Notes: generated from the sequence alone by a model not told the origin. A stretch of 64,000 nt of DNA from Pelobates cultripes (GCA_933207985.1 OW240913.1:269100673-269164672); one strand, 5' to 3'; positions 20,601 to 31,739 are shown, counted from the first letter of the stretch. A program made the numbers and translations.

Positions 20601-20983
20601 GTTGTTTCCTATTTATTTATTTTTTGGTTATGGGCACCGGGCATTGGCCAATTTAAGTACTCTTTATTTTCAATATGATTTTTTTTGTCTAGCACTATCT
20701 AATCTTTCTGCTACTATGCCTGTTTAGCTAGATTACCAGGGACAGAGGCTTTATAAATCCTACTGTCAGTTTATTTGAAAACTGACCTATAGACCTAACA
20801 TTGCCTACTCTCTACTCTTTCTGTCTGACAGTATTTCTCCTTGGAAATTTTTGTAGTGTAATCCTATATAGACCAATCCTATATAGACCATAAACTTCTG
20901 ACAACCATCTCAGTCTCCCTATCATTTTTAATTTTAACAATAAAAGCAATCATGTTAAAAAAATAATAAACAAACAGTGGCAT

Positions 20984-21592
20984 TTGCTACAACATGACGA
21001 GACTTTGAAGAAAATCATACCAGAGAGACCGAACATTGTTTTTAGAGGAGCCCCAAGGCTGAAATCTATTCTAACCTCCAATTTCACTAGAGAAAGTGTA
21101 AAAAAATCCCAACCCTGTCTCCTACCTAACACTAAAGGGTTCTTTAAGTGCAAACGCTGCAAAGTTTGTAAATGTACCGATCAGTCTATAAAACCCAAAA
21201 CTACACATTTCCAATCTAACAAAACTAACATAATATATAATATTAAAGATTTCATTACCTGCACTACTAAAAATTTAATTTATCTCCTAAAATGCCCATG
21301 TGGGTTCCAATACGTGGGTATGACCACAAGAAGCCTCAAAATACGATTAGGAGAACACTGTCGAAATATCATTAATGGATACCAAAATCATACTGCATCC
21401 AAACATTTTGCTATCCACAATAATGATCCTGGCCTCTTAAAATGTATCGGCATAAAAAAATGCACTATTCCATGGAGAGGAGGCAATATTAAAAATATCT
21501 TAGGAAAACGTGAAATGGAATGGGTTTTTAATTTACAAACACTAACTCCTAATGGTTTAAACGCTGATTTTGATCTATTTAATTTTATATAA
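20984..21592 (+). CDS. Penelope-like element GIY-YIG endonuclease domain
   Basis: 202 uninterrupted codons with no ATG at the start; the frame extends upstream a few codons (NKQWHL), so this is the C-terminal part of a truncated ORF. Residues 18-35 contain FRGAPRLKSIL, the conserved lead-in of PLE proteins. A cysteine cluster CKRCKVCKC follows at 56-64. The nuclease core has LIY (98-100) and YVG (110-112), CPCGFQYVGMT, then R116, R121 and H125, and an E-W pair near 178. This is the layout of PLE endonucleases, which cut target DNA for insertion. The conserved residues are present, so the domain may be young or functional in fold although it lacks its polymerase. Confidence 0.85.
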   Translation: MLQHDETLKKIIPERPNIVFRGAPRLKSILTSNFTRESVKKSQPCLLPNTKGFFKCKRCKVCKCTDQSIKPKTTHFQSNKTNIIYNIKDFITCTTKNLIYLLKCPCGFQYVGMTTRSLKIRLGEHCRNIINGYQNHTASKHFAIHNNDPGLLKCIGIKKCTIPWRGGNIKNILGKREMEWVFNLQTLTPNGLNADFDLFNFI

Positions 21593-22469
21593 CATTTTAC
21601 CTGCTTTATATTATCTATCTATGTATATGCTATAATTATTTCGATTATTACCATTATTATTATAATTTTTACCATTTATTACTATGAGGTTTTTACAAGT
21701 TGATTATATGTTCATTTTCTTATATTTAATCCATAGTTTTTATATTTTAATTAGGTGCTTATGTGTACCACAAGCAAGATGGCTACCTATTATGGGCACT
21801 ATAGCTTTATTTAGCCTATTTCCCAACCAAGATGGCCGTCGCCATCATTTCCTTCCTTATCAGCCCCTTTTTCAGCCATCCCCCGGCCACTCCCCCTTCC
21901 CTATTAGCCCAATAAACGGGCTTCATTCTTTTACAAATAAACCTCAAATACATGTAGTTCGCTTCCTGACTACATGTCCCATAATACTGTGCGGCCGGAA
22001 GTGACGTCGCGCTCATGACGCGCGTCACGTGTTCCGGCCGAAAACATTAAAATTCTTATGCAGTAACGCTCGTTTTTATATTAAAGTCACACTACATGCA
22101 TCCTATAAGTCATATCTATTTATTTCTTATTATGAAATGTTGTTATTTATGTGCAATAATTATTTGCTTTGTGATTGGTCTGTGCAATTTTGGCGCCAAT
22201 TTTAATTAGTTCTATACCTATATAAACCCTAACTAGCCAGGTTGAAAAGTTTTTTATCCATTGATAAAGCCTTATATTGGTGAAATGCGTTTGGATATTA
22301 TACTGTTTTTATATACTGTTAATAAATAGATTTTGGTCACTTTTTATGTTTATACCATTATCTTTTGACTATTACCTGGCCTTTTATATATATTTTATAT
22401 TATATACATTTTTATACACTTTTTCCTTTTATTTATTTTACTTCCTGGTATTATACTCCAAAGAATCCC

Positions 22470-22920
22470 AGGTGGGGATTATACCACCTACGCTTTTATC
22501 ATAGAGCAGTTAGCCTGCCCTATACACTGTGAGTATATTTTATTATTTTATACATCAACAATATTTTATTGAGAGCACTATCGCTGTTTTATCTTCTCTC
22601 CGAGCTTCTGATACTACCATCAAGAACACTCATCTTATATCCTACAAGTGGGGATTATACCGCTGTACGCCTACAAAACTAGAGCTAGCAGAAGCTCTAC
22701 CGAATGCGAGTGTATCTATTATATTTTAACATCTTTTATTTCACGTCTGGAACATACTGCACCATTATTGTTTCCATTTTTATCTCCCACTTGGCCGTCT
22801 GTCACTACATAGAAGAGGATACTCGCTGTATATCCTGTAAGCGGGGATAATACCGCTGCAAGCCATTCACACCAGAGCTGGATTAAGCTCTGTCAACTGT
22901 AAGTAAGACCTCTCCTATTT
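22470..22920 (+). repeat. Three diverged repeats in the PLE tail
   Basis: The block AGGTGGGGATTATACCACC (22470) recurs as AAGTGGGGATTATACCGCTG (22646) and AAGCGGGGATAATACCGCTG (22838), 175 to 192 bp apart. Each is followed by an AGAGC...GCTCT-type inverted motif. The units are AT-rich in between. Confidence 0.65.
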
Positions 22921-23599
22921 TTACTATTTTGGATCATCTTTCTCATCACTCACCACCTTCCTCCACATCTTTTGGATATCGTAATAAGTAGAACCCTACA
23001 ACTTCGGAGACCACATAAAAGATTCAATTGGACTTGTTATTGTTATTTATTTTGTACATTGGCGCAGACCCATCCCCTATTTATTTGTTTTCACTTTAGG
23101 TCATTCAGCTGCAACTATCATTATCAACATATTGTCTACATTACCTAATGTAACCACACTATTATCGCTAGATGGTTAGTTTGTTCACTTTGGGAATACA
23201 GAGTTTGAGATTCAGCACTTTAGGACACAGTACCAAGAGGAGTGCCAGTGATATACCAGGGATAGGGGTAATAAGTTGGGATTGATTCTTTCATTTAAGC
23301 AAGATTCCTAATAAAGCTTTATTTCAGTACCTTATATCAGATCCCGATTCAACATGTGGAAGTTACCTCTATCTAATTCTATCCTGTATGCATAGTTGCA
23401 TTAGTTACACTTGTATATACTTTATTCACCTGTATATACTTTATTTTCCACCTACTTTATGGTCTTATTATTGTTTTGGGATATACTAGCCAATTTATAT
23501 TCTTACCCTACGTTGCTATACTTATATCCAGGGGATGTACCTGATCTCAGGGCCTCGCTTGCACTGAGACCAGTAGCATCTGTTCTTTTGTTTTTTGTT

Positions 23600-24230
23600 A
23601 CAAAGAATACTGGAATGGTACCCGACTCACAAACAATGGGTTGAACTGAATAAGGGCCACCTATGGCAATCCCTTCTTATGGCAGTTTGGAACTTGAAAA
23701 GGCCCACACAGACAGATCTGGCTTCAATCTCCCCAGTGACACAATCATTGGGGACATGGTACAGCATCAGGGGAACCACACACCTATTCCTCACACCACG
23801 CCTGATGATTCAGAAACAATATAATGCTCTACACTCCACGACGACAACCGTTGCAACAATGAAAAAAAATTGATCCTTCGACATCTACTAAACTCAGCAA
23901 AATCCTTGATTCCATTAAACTGGAAGCAAGATACGACCCCTGTGACAGGACAATGGATGGACAGGGTAGAGGAGATATACATGGTGGAGTCTCTCCAGGC
24001 TTCCCTGAACAGATCTGACAAGAAATATGTGGAGTGCTGATGACTGTGGCTTGCTTACGTTGCGGTGAGGAATGCGGAGGTGGCGGGGGCAGGAGGGGGA
24101 GCACAGTCTTAGAAAGCGGTGATGGACTGCACCCGTTCCCCTGTGATTTACCTCCATGGGAGAAGCCCTCCTTGCACCCCAACTTCCACATTACTTATTC
24201 CATATTACAAGATACATTATGAAACTATTT
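23600..24230 (+). pseudogene. L1/Tx1-type LINE ORF2, C-terminal remnant
   Basis: The plus strand codes EWYPTHKQWVELNKGHLW, WNLKRPTQTDL and TPRLMIQ, and from 23900 LDSIPLNWKQDTTP. These correspond in order to blocks of the C-terminal half of the ORF2 at 26909-29413 (KPSQQWVNIE, TNIAPYPSPRY and NHLIPVYWKQEK). Phases differ and about 120 codons between it and the upstream part are missing. Confidence 0.65.
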
Positions 24231-24344
24231 AGTGAGTGGGCAGATTTTATACTGCTAGCGGAATTCGTGGGCCCTGCCGGGGGAACCCCCACTCTATACA
24301 TTAACACCTTATGCAACCAGGCATACTCCTGTTTATAATGTTTA

Positions 24345-26538
24345 TCATATTATCATACACACTGGGTGTTGTATCACTAGGTATTGTGACACATACGGTG
24401 TCCCCCAAAAATGCTGTGTTACCACTAACAATAAATATTATTGCTTAGTAATAATCCTAAAATACTAAGTGAAGGATTTGCTCAGAATTAAAGGAGCAGT
24501 TTAGGCAATATAATCACTACTTATGACGTATCCCTGCTTATCACTGGTTATGTTGCAATTAGGCAGCAATGGCCATCCTCTGGTTTTTTGTCAAACCATT
24601 TTCCAGTGGTGTGACCAGAATCGGGGATCTTCAGGTCATTCTGGCATAGCCCCCTGCTATGGAATTGCTCATGTAGAAATTCCACTTCTGAATTAGCAAC
24701 ATGAATGTCATTCCAGATTTTAACATAATTCAATGACTAAGCAGGTCAGCTGACACAATAATAGTATGGATATTTCTACATTCAAGTAGATCAACAGAGA
24801 CAATTCAAAGCAGAGATTTTAAATTATTGCATTCATGTGGTTAGTAGGCCAAAGTTGAAACCAAAGGGAGAAGCAGTACATATGGAAAACAAACCAAGAA
24901 AATAATACATTTATGAATAGTTCTCTCTTCACAGAATAACTTTACATCACCTTTTATACAAATATACATTCATTATAATTCCTCATGGTTCTGTGTAGGC
25001 TGTTTTTATTTGATAAGATAGAATTGAATAGGTTAGCGATTAACAGATAGGTGAGATAATGTATAAATCAACCTTAGACAAACAATTGTTCTTTTATCCA
25101 TGTATAGAGGTCCAGATACACATAAAGTGAGTCCAAGGTGAAGTTGTTGTATGCCATGTATGCTCTATGAATTTAATATTATTTCATATTGAAATCAATG
25201 TTATTATATTATGTCCTTGTTAAATACATCTCTCAGTGATTGTCATAAAAAATATGCAATGCCTATTCATATTATAAATATAAAAATTGATTGATCAGTC
25301 TCCTTCGATTGGTATTACATGAGTATGGACTTGACTAGACAGAAGGTCTAGGAGGTAGATAAATACCTAATACGTCTATGCAAACATGTAGCAAGGCAAT
25401 TAATTAAGCCAGGAACTGACCAGGGAATTGCAACTTTAAGTCAACTGAGCTGAAATGAATACATAGCTGGATTATATACCGATTGGAATTCTGAACAATT
25501 CTTGGTTTAATGAATAACAATGTAAGTGATATTGGGGTCTGGGCATCTGAACAGTGGCGCACAAGCACATGTAAGTAGACTATAAATGACAAAATAATTA
25601 GTCTTGGCCAAATCGATTCTTCTAAAAAAAAGTTACAGTTTAGCTAAATTCAACCATTATTTTTTTATTTTTAGCTGTGCATGAAGATACAGAAATGTAG
25701 CAGCAGATACAAGCTCAACCACAACATATATATTGAATTACAAGCATGACAATAGAAAAGTCAGCACGATTTTTTAGAATGCGAAGTAGGAAAACCATCT
25801 TGGCTTAGCTGATTGTAACTGGTAGATGTTGTCAGACTAATGTTTTCTCTTCGAATGGAGAACTGCGCGTCTGTGGCAGGGGCATGTTGACATCTCTCTA
25901 TGTGAATATGCATGTGCTGTAGTCTGCCACTCTCTGCTTGCTAATTTCATCCAGAAGGCATTGATTCTGGCAGGTTCTACTCTTACAACCAACTGTCTAC
26001 TAAATGAGCTACTCACTTGGGGAAATCCTTCCATCTCGAGTTCTCTGCAGTACAAGGCTAAATAGGGTCCTGAGATGGGGCAGGAAATCTCCAGCGTAAG
26101 AGCGAGGAGAGCGTCCGTCTCTCGCCGGCTCCATCCACCGCAGGCCACAGCGTGCCGCCTCAGGTTCGCGATCATGGAAAACTCTTGTTTCTGGTATCAG
26201 GCGATTCACCAGTGTGCCCCTAACTTGGGTAGCGTACCCAGGCATATTTTTAAGCTTTGCGTTGATGAGTATTTCCATAAAATCAGCCTGTATAGTGGGA
26301 GCCCATCTAACATGCGACTGCTCAGCTTGCAAATCAGGCTCTGCCCCCCCAACCTTGTAATTATTATGGGAAAAACAATTCAGATAAACCAAAAGTGTGT
26401 GAAAATGGGCCAATCAGAATACTGCAAAATATTTTCATAATATGGGTGCATTTTCCCAAAAGAGGGAAAAAAAGAAGGATCTAAATTTTACATATTTATT
26501 AAATATATAATATAAAAATATAGATTTTTTTTTTTGCA
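24345..26538. other. No gene seen
   Basis: Mostly AT-rich. 24488 opens TTAAAGGAGCAGTTTAGGCA, which resembles a T2-like MITE end, but no other end was found. At 26009-26413 the minus strand has a 134-codon frame with no known motif; the same interval (26080-26240) holds a small CpG cluster. I cannot decide whether this is a host exon or chance. Confidence 0.45.
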
Positions 26539-26554
26539 CTGCCCTTCCTTTTTT
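26539..26554. repeat. L1 target-site duplication, left copy
   Basis: CTGCCCTTCCTTTTTT, identical to 32939-32954. It directly adjoins the T-run that is the reverse of the L1 A-tail. The run of T inside it makes the exact edge uncertain by a few bases. Confidence 0.85.
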
Positions 26555-26908
26555 TTTTTTGTATTTATTTTTTTATTGATTTTCCATTTTCATAACAGTA
26601 ATTATGTGTACATTAATTACATCCGAATCCACAACAGCGTGGTTTTAACAGGTAATGTTGCATAACATTTACAGTATGTTGATAATCATTATTCAGAAGA
26701 TGACATATAGTGAGACCCGGACATGCATTAGACAATTAACGATGAATATTGGATAGGATACGTTTCTTTCAGTGCAGTTTTTCTACTACTAAATACAACG
26801 TGTGAATGGTGCTACATATTCTTGCTTTTTAAGAGCTGAACTTATGACTTTTTGAGTATTCCCCCGTATCTGGTGCTATTATTTGTGCTGCTGTCTAACT
26901 CCTACTTC

Positions 26909-29413
26909 TCAATCCTCCCCTTCTAGGTATATCGACCAAGGTTTCCATGTTTGCGTGAAAGTTATGTAGTTTTTGGATAATGCGTGTGTTATACCTTCCA
27001 TCTGCCTAGTACTTTCTACCTTGTTGGTCCATTCCCTAATAGAAGGTATCTTTTCCTGTTTCCAGTATACTGGAATTAGATGGTTTGCTGCCATGAGCAT
27101 TTGGGATGTTAAATAGTTTTCCGTTTTAGTGAGATTTTGGAGAGGCATCATAAATATTAGGTGTTCCGGTGTGAAGGGTATCTGTTTGTGCATAATTATC
27201 TGTATGAGTTTGTGTATGCGGGTCCAGAACTTTTTGATTGTAGGGCATTGCCACCAGATATGTGTCGGGTTAGCCTCCCCCTGCCCGCATCTCCAGCATA
27301 TGTTTTGTGTTCCTGGGAACATTTTGTTTAGTTTGGAGGGCGTGTAGTGCCAGCGGGTTAGGCGTTTATAGTTACTTTCCTGGTTGGAGGTTGCAGTGGA
27401 TATAGTGTGGATTCTGGTGAATATGTGTTTCCATTGCTCCCCTGAAATGTCTAAATTCATTTCTCTCGTCCACTTAGTGGCGAAAACTGGAATATCTGTT
27501 TTGTCTGAGTGTAACATTAATTTGTACATTGTAGATAACAATTTCTTTTTTAACGGATGTGTTGTACACAGCTGTTCAAAGGTTGACAATTCTCTGTTTC
27601 CCCCTGGCAGTAGCCTCTGGCTCCCCATGAAGTGTTTTAATTGTGCATAACGTAATTGTTGCATGCTCGTGGGGGGTCGGCCGAGAGTTAGATCTTGCAG
27701 TGTTAGTAATGCATTACCCTTGGTCATGTCCCGGAGAGTTATGTTTGCGGCCCCTCGGTGAATCTCGTAGGTTCTACCTGTGATACCTGATGGCATCAGT
27801 GGGTTGCGCGTAATATGGTATCGTGGTGATGGGTATGGTGCTATATTTGTGGAGTTATTTACCTTTGACCAGGTCTGTAGTGTAGCTAAGATGAGTGGGT
27901 GTTTTTTATGTTTGATTAGTGCGGTGTTCAGTTTGTGCCATGGAAGTGATTCAAGGGGTGCTAGGCATTGTTCCCTCTCTATGTTTACCCACTGCTGGGA
28001 GGGTTTTTCTTTCGTCCACTCATATATCCTTGATAAGTGCACTGCTTTATAGTATTGTTCTATGTCAGGAATACCCATTCCCCCTTTCTCCCGTGGTTGA
28101 ATTAAGAGTCGTAGTGGTAATCTAGGTTTGGCTTGTGACCAGATGAAGGATGTTAACGCCCCTCTAATTGCCGAGAAGAAACTAACTGGCAGCTTTATGG
28201 GGACTGTTTGTAATGTATAGAGGATGCGTGGCAGTATCATCATTTTTATGATGCTTATTCTACAAAACCATCCGTAGGATGGCTTATTCCAAGCCTTAAA
28301 ATCTTTGGAGACGGCTTCTAGTAGTGGTGTGTAGTTTAAGTCATAGAGATGTTTTAGTTGAAATGGTAGGTGAATTCCGAGATATTTTATGGATGTCGTT
28401 GTCCATGTAAAATTGAAATTTTCCTGTATGTACTTATCTGTATCTATGGTTGTGTACAGCGGTAGGATCTCACATTTTGTGAGGTTTGCTTGGAAGTTCG
28501 AGACATCACTGTAAGCACTCATTTCCTCCAGGATATGCGGAATAGAGTGTAGTGGTTTAGAGATCGTAAATAGCAAGTCGTCTGCAAAAGCAGAGACTTT
28601 GTAATCTATATTTCCTATTGTGATGCCGTGTATAAGTGGGTTATTTCGTATTCCCTGAATGAATGGTTCTAACACAAGGATAAAAATCAATGGGGAGAGT
28701 GGACATCCCTGTCTGGTCCCGTTCCTAATATATATCGTTTCTGAGAGCTGGCCATTGATGCGTATTCGGGCAGTCGGTGTGGAATATAGTCTCCCTAACC
28801 AATCCAGCCACCTAGGTCCAAAGCCCAGATGTTCCATTGTGGCCATCATGAGGGACCAATCCACCCTATCAAATGCCTTTTCCGCATCAATAGCCAGCAG
28901 TACACTCTGAATCTTGTTGACTCTTGCCCAATGCATTATGTTGAGGATTTTCATAGTATTGTTTTTGGCCTCCCTCCCCGGCACAAACCCTGCTTGGTCT
29001 TGGTGTATCAAGTCAGGGAGAAGCGGTAATCGGTTGGCCAGGATTTTGGTGAAAAGTTTTAGATCTACATTCATTAGGGAAATTGGTCTATAGCTTCCAC
29101 AGTTTGTGAGATCCTTGCCTGGTTTGGGCAATAGTGTTATGGTGGCATTTAACGTCTCTTGTGGTGCCTGACTCGAGGTTTGTGTAGAGTTAAATGCTCG
29201 CACAAAGGGTTCTGCTAGGGTTTGTTGTGTAACCTTATAGTATTTGCCTGTAAAGCCATCTGGCCCAGGACTCTTTCCTAGTGGAAGTTGTTTAACTAAA
29301 TCATGGAATTCTGCAGTAGTGATGGGTTTGTCTAGAAATTCCGCCCAGTTGCGTGGGATAGTAGTGTTTATTCGGCTGGCTAGAAAGTCCTTTATCTTGT
29401 CCATGGGGGGCAC
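26909..29413 (-). CDS. L1 LINE ORF2, reverse transcriptase and C-terminal zinc region
   Basis: 834 open codons. Reverse transcriptase blocks in order: KSPGPDGFTGKYY (47-59), YRPISLMNVDLKLFTKILA (108-126), QDQAGFVPGRE (138-148), AIDAEKAFDRVDW (174-186), NGTRQGCPLSP (231-241) and the catalytic AFADDLLF (275-282). The C-terminal third has tryptophan-rich segments and a Cys-x2-Cys...His...Cys cluster (CWRCG then THIWWQC) about 130 residues from the end, as in L1 ORF2 proteins. The enzyme copies the element RNA at the nicked target. The first Met here is not the natural start: an in-frame TAA at 29429-29431 is the only break from the endonuclease part upstream in the same phase. Confidence 0.92.
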   Translation of the reverse strand: MPPMDKIKDFLASRINTTIPRNWAEFLDKPITTAEFHDLVKQLPLGKSPGPDGFTGKYYKVTQQTLAEPFVRAFNSTQTSSQAPQETLNATITLLPKPGKDLTNCGSYRPISLMNVDLKLFTKILANRLPLLPDLIHQDQAGFVPGREAKNNTMKILNIMHWARVNKIQSVLLAIDAEKAFDRVDWSLMMATMEHLGFGPRWLDWLGRLYSTPTARIRINGQLSETIYIRNGTRQGCPLSPLIFILVLEPFIQGIRNNPLIHGITIGNIDYKVSAFADDLLFTISKPLHSIPHILEEMSAYSDVSNFQANLTKCEILPLYTTIDTDKYIQENFNFTWTTTSIKYLGIHLPFQLKHLYDLNYTPLLEAVSKDFKAWNKPSYGWFCRISIIKMMILPRILYTLQTVPIKLPVSFFSAIRGALTSFIWSQAKPRLPLRLLIQPREKGGMGIPDIEQYYKAVHLSRIYEWTKEKPSQQWVNIEREQCLAPLESLPWHKLNTALIKHKKHPLILATLQTWSKVNNSTNIAPYPSPRYHITRNPLMPSGITGRTYEIHRGAANITLRDMTKGNALLTLQDLTLGRPPTSMQQLRYAQLKHFMGSQRLLPGGNRELSTFEQLCTTHPLKKKLLSTMYKLMLHSDKTDIPVFATKWTREMNLDISGEQWKHIFTRIHTISTATSNQESNYKRLTRWHYTPSKLNKMFPGTQNICWRCGQGEANPTHIWWQCPTIKKFWTRIHKLIQIIMHKQIPFTPEHLIFMMPLQNLTKTENYLTSQMLMAANHLIPVYWKQEKIPSIREWTNKVESTRQMEGITHALSKNYITFTQTWKPWSIYLEGED

Positions 29414-29428
29414 CGTGTCCCTTATAAT

Positions 29429-30298
29429 TTAAAGGGAGGAGTAATAGGTGTGGAAAGCTGACAGGATTTTTGGCATTAATTGTGTCACTGAGCCATCTGG
29501 TTGCTTAATGTGTGATATGAAAGTTGATTGTCTTTGTTGTTGTAGAGATTGCGCGAGTAGTTTCCCACATTTGCCCCCTTTTGTAAAATATGTGTGTTTG
29601 GTCCTCTGCACAGATCTGGAGGCCTGTAAGTTGAGGATGGATTTGAGTTCCGCCCTCTTAGCTAGTAAATTGTTGTAAGTTTGGATCGTAGTGTCCTTAC
29701 TGTGATTGAGCTCTAGGTTTCTTATTTCCCGGGTTAGAGATGTTATATTGGCCTCCCTAAGCTTTTTCTGAGCTGAGGCTATTTTAATGATTTCTCCTCT
29801 AAGGACGCATTTGTGGGCTTCCCATACCACCTCTGGCCTAGTGTCCTGGTTTGAGTTGGTTTCAAAGTATCTCTGTGCGCTTGTTTTAATTTGTTCTATG
29901 ACCTCCTCTTTATTTAGGAGAAGATCATTCAGTTTCCACTGTGGGGCAGCCCTGTTTAGCAAGGGTATCGTTATATCTAGGGTCAGTGGGGCATGGTCTG
30001 ACCATGTGATAGGACCATATGATGCTGATTTTATCAAATTGAGGTAGGGATGTGGCAGGAGCAACATGTCTATTCTAGTATATGTGCCGGAAGTTGTGGA
30101 GTAGAATGAGTAGTCTCTACCCGTGGGGTGCATTGCCCTCCAGCTGTCATACAGTCTGGTCTCATGTAGGATATCGAGTATTCGGCTACGAGTGGGCTTT
30201 AGGTACGCGCTAGATGTTGCGGATGTGTCTAGTTGGCCATCCAATGAGATGTTCAGGTCCCCCCCCACTACCAATAGACCTTCCTTAAAGTCCCACAA
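29429..30298 (-). CDS. L1 LINE ORF2, second half of endonuclease and linker
   Basis: 289 codons in the same phase as the reverse transcriptase piece. It holds the later endonuclease blocks: VVGGDLNISLD (11-21, Asp14 and Asn16), TRIDMLLL (74-81) and TWSDHAPL (98-105, the Ser-Asp-His end of the active site). The remainder is the basic, helix-rich linker (TREIRNLELNHSKDT) before the polymerase. It stops at TAA 29429-29431, a point change seen against the open frame that continues beyond. Confidence 0.88.
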   Translation of the reverse strand: MWDFKEGLLVVGGDLNISLDGQLDTSATSSAYLKPTRSRILDILHETRLYDSWRAMHPTGRDYSFYSTTSGTYTRIDMLLLPHPYLNLIKSASYGPITWSDHAPLTLDITIPLLNRAAPQWKLNDLLLNKEEVIEQIKTSAQRYFETNSNQDTRPEVVWEAHKCVLRGEIIKIASAQKKLREANITSLTREIRNLELNHSKDTTIQTYNNLLAKRAELKSILNLQASRSVQRTKHTYFTKGGKCGKLLAQSLQQQRQSTFISHIKQPDGSVTQLMPKILSAFHTYYSSL

Positions 30299-30789
30299 TT
30301 TGTGGAGTATTTTTCTTCACTTTGTTTTTTATTAGGTAAATAGAGGTTTGCTAGCGTGATATTGGTGTTGCCTAATTTTCCCTTAATGAAAATGTACCTG
30401 CCTGCGTCATCATTTAGTTGTCCTGTAAGGGTGAACGTAACTTGTCTCTCTAGTAGAATCGCCACTCCCCTTGCTTTAGCTGCAGTATAGTGACTGTAAT
30501 AACCCGTGGGGTATTTGCGGTTTCTAAGTGAGGGTGCCTGGTTCTTGCGAAAATGTGTTTCTTGTACAAAAACGATATCTGCGTGATATCTCTGGAAGTC
30601 TGTGAGGGCGAGTGACCTTTTTTCTGGGGTATTCAGCCCCTTGGCGTTCTGGGAGTGTATACGAAGGGTCAATGGTTGTTCTGTGTTGGATGCGTGAGTT
30701 TGAGGGTTAGTGGGTCTTGTTCGTGGAATCCCCATCTGAGTATCCCTACCTGCCATCTTGTTCCCAATTATTGGGGGTTTGCTTTTCAC
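30268..30789 (-). CDS. L1 LINE ORF2, start and first half of endonuclease
   Basis: 173 codons. After a Pro/Thr-rich head of about 40 residues come IHSQNAKGLN (44-53, metal-binding Asn48), VFVQETHF (73-80, catalytic Glu77) and NITLANLYLPN. The frame is lost near 30300-30320 at a T-rich stretch and the following part is read one phase away (29429-30298), so a one-base slip at this place best explains the break. Confidence 0.85.
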   Translation of the reverse strand: MKSKPPIIGNKMAGRDTQMGIPRTRPTNPQTHASNTEQPLTLRIHSQNAKGLNTPEKRSLALTDFQRYHADIVFVQETHFRKNQAPSLRNRKYPTGYYSHYTAAKARGVAILLERQVTFTLTGQLNDDAGRYIFIKGKLGNTNITLANLYLPNKKQSEEKYSTNCGTLRKVYW

Positions 30790-31739
30790 TTATTAATCAA
30801 CAGTTATACAGTAACAGCAACAATATAAACAGAATATCAAATTATAATATCAAAACAGTGAACTACTGAGGATCCGCGGGGGTCCTCAGACACTTGTCCT
30901 CTTGTAGCTAGAGGACTTACTATAGGTAATCCTAAATAACACACTTGAAGTTATTCTCTCGTGTTCCGTATTCCGTCCCCGTGCATGAGGCAGAACAGTG
31001 ACTATGCGGGTGTGGTGTTTGACTAGAACCCGAGGCTTGCAATCCTATTATTCTTTGTGCATAATTTGTAGGAGGCTCTGGATGAGGGGGGGTGGATAGA
31101 AGGGAGGGTGGGGAAAAGAAGGGGAAGATAAAACGGGAAGGAAGAAGGGAACCCAGGGGAGAGGTTGAACACATTTTGTTACTTATTTCTGTCCCCCATG
31201 CTATCCGTCTCTGGCTAAACAACAATGCATTTTTATACTGGTACTTCTATCCGTGGTGTCGGTGTCAAAATTAAATTCTACTAGTAACATCAATCTCAAG
31301 GCCTACAGTGGATTTTTTTTTTTTTCTCCATGTTCTATAATATCCAACCTTATAATCAGTTGTCGCCTCACTGGGCTGCTCCAGTCAGTCCCGAGCGCTA
31401 AATCCCTGGTCCTGGGTGCAAGAGACGTGTAGCCCGGGAGGCATATTTCCTGTCGACCTTTGGTGTGGGCTTGCACCTTATCTTGTCCAATGTTCCTGTG
31501 TAAATCTTGGGCGGCTTGGAGGTCTCATATCTACAGACAACAGAGATAGGGATATGTCGCTTGCGCCAGTTAAAGTTCCCAGTGATTCGAGGGTCGTGGG
31601 AAACGCGAAAGTCTTGTGTGACGTTGTATCCTTAAAGCTCAATGCTTGGTCACTGTGGCTATGTCCAGATAATTGTACCAGTACCATCCCTCCACCAGTC
31701 AATCATGTTGCTGCAGACGGAAGGTGTGGGGTGGAGAGC
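30790..31739 (-). other. L1 inter-ORF region
   Basis: About 950 bp between ORF1 and ORF2 of the minus-strand L1, with a T-run at 31313-31325 and no coding signal. Long inter-ORF gaps like this one also occur in the L1 at 61161 and seem to be a property of the family in this genome. Confidence 0.65.

Larger units (their letters stand above)
20610..23600 (+). mobile_element. Penelope-like element, 5'-truncated, inserted in L1
   Basis: It separates two parts of the same L1 ORF2 (18545-20600 and 23600-24230). The diagnostic content is the GIY-YIG endonuclease ORF at 20984-21592, a hammerhead-like block at 22258-22290 and an AT-rich tail with repeated units to about 22920. No reverse transcriptase part is recognisable upstream, so the copy is 5'-truncated. 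Both limits are approximate; some L1 sequence was lost at the site. Confidence 0.7.

Noticed and set aside
27129..29029. Several plus-strand frames of 66 to 90 codons opposite the L1 ORF2
   Set aside because: Antisense shadows of the ORF2 coding strand, which has clear reverse transcriptase motifs.
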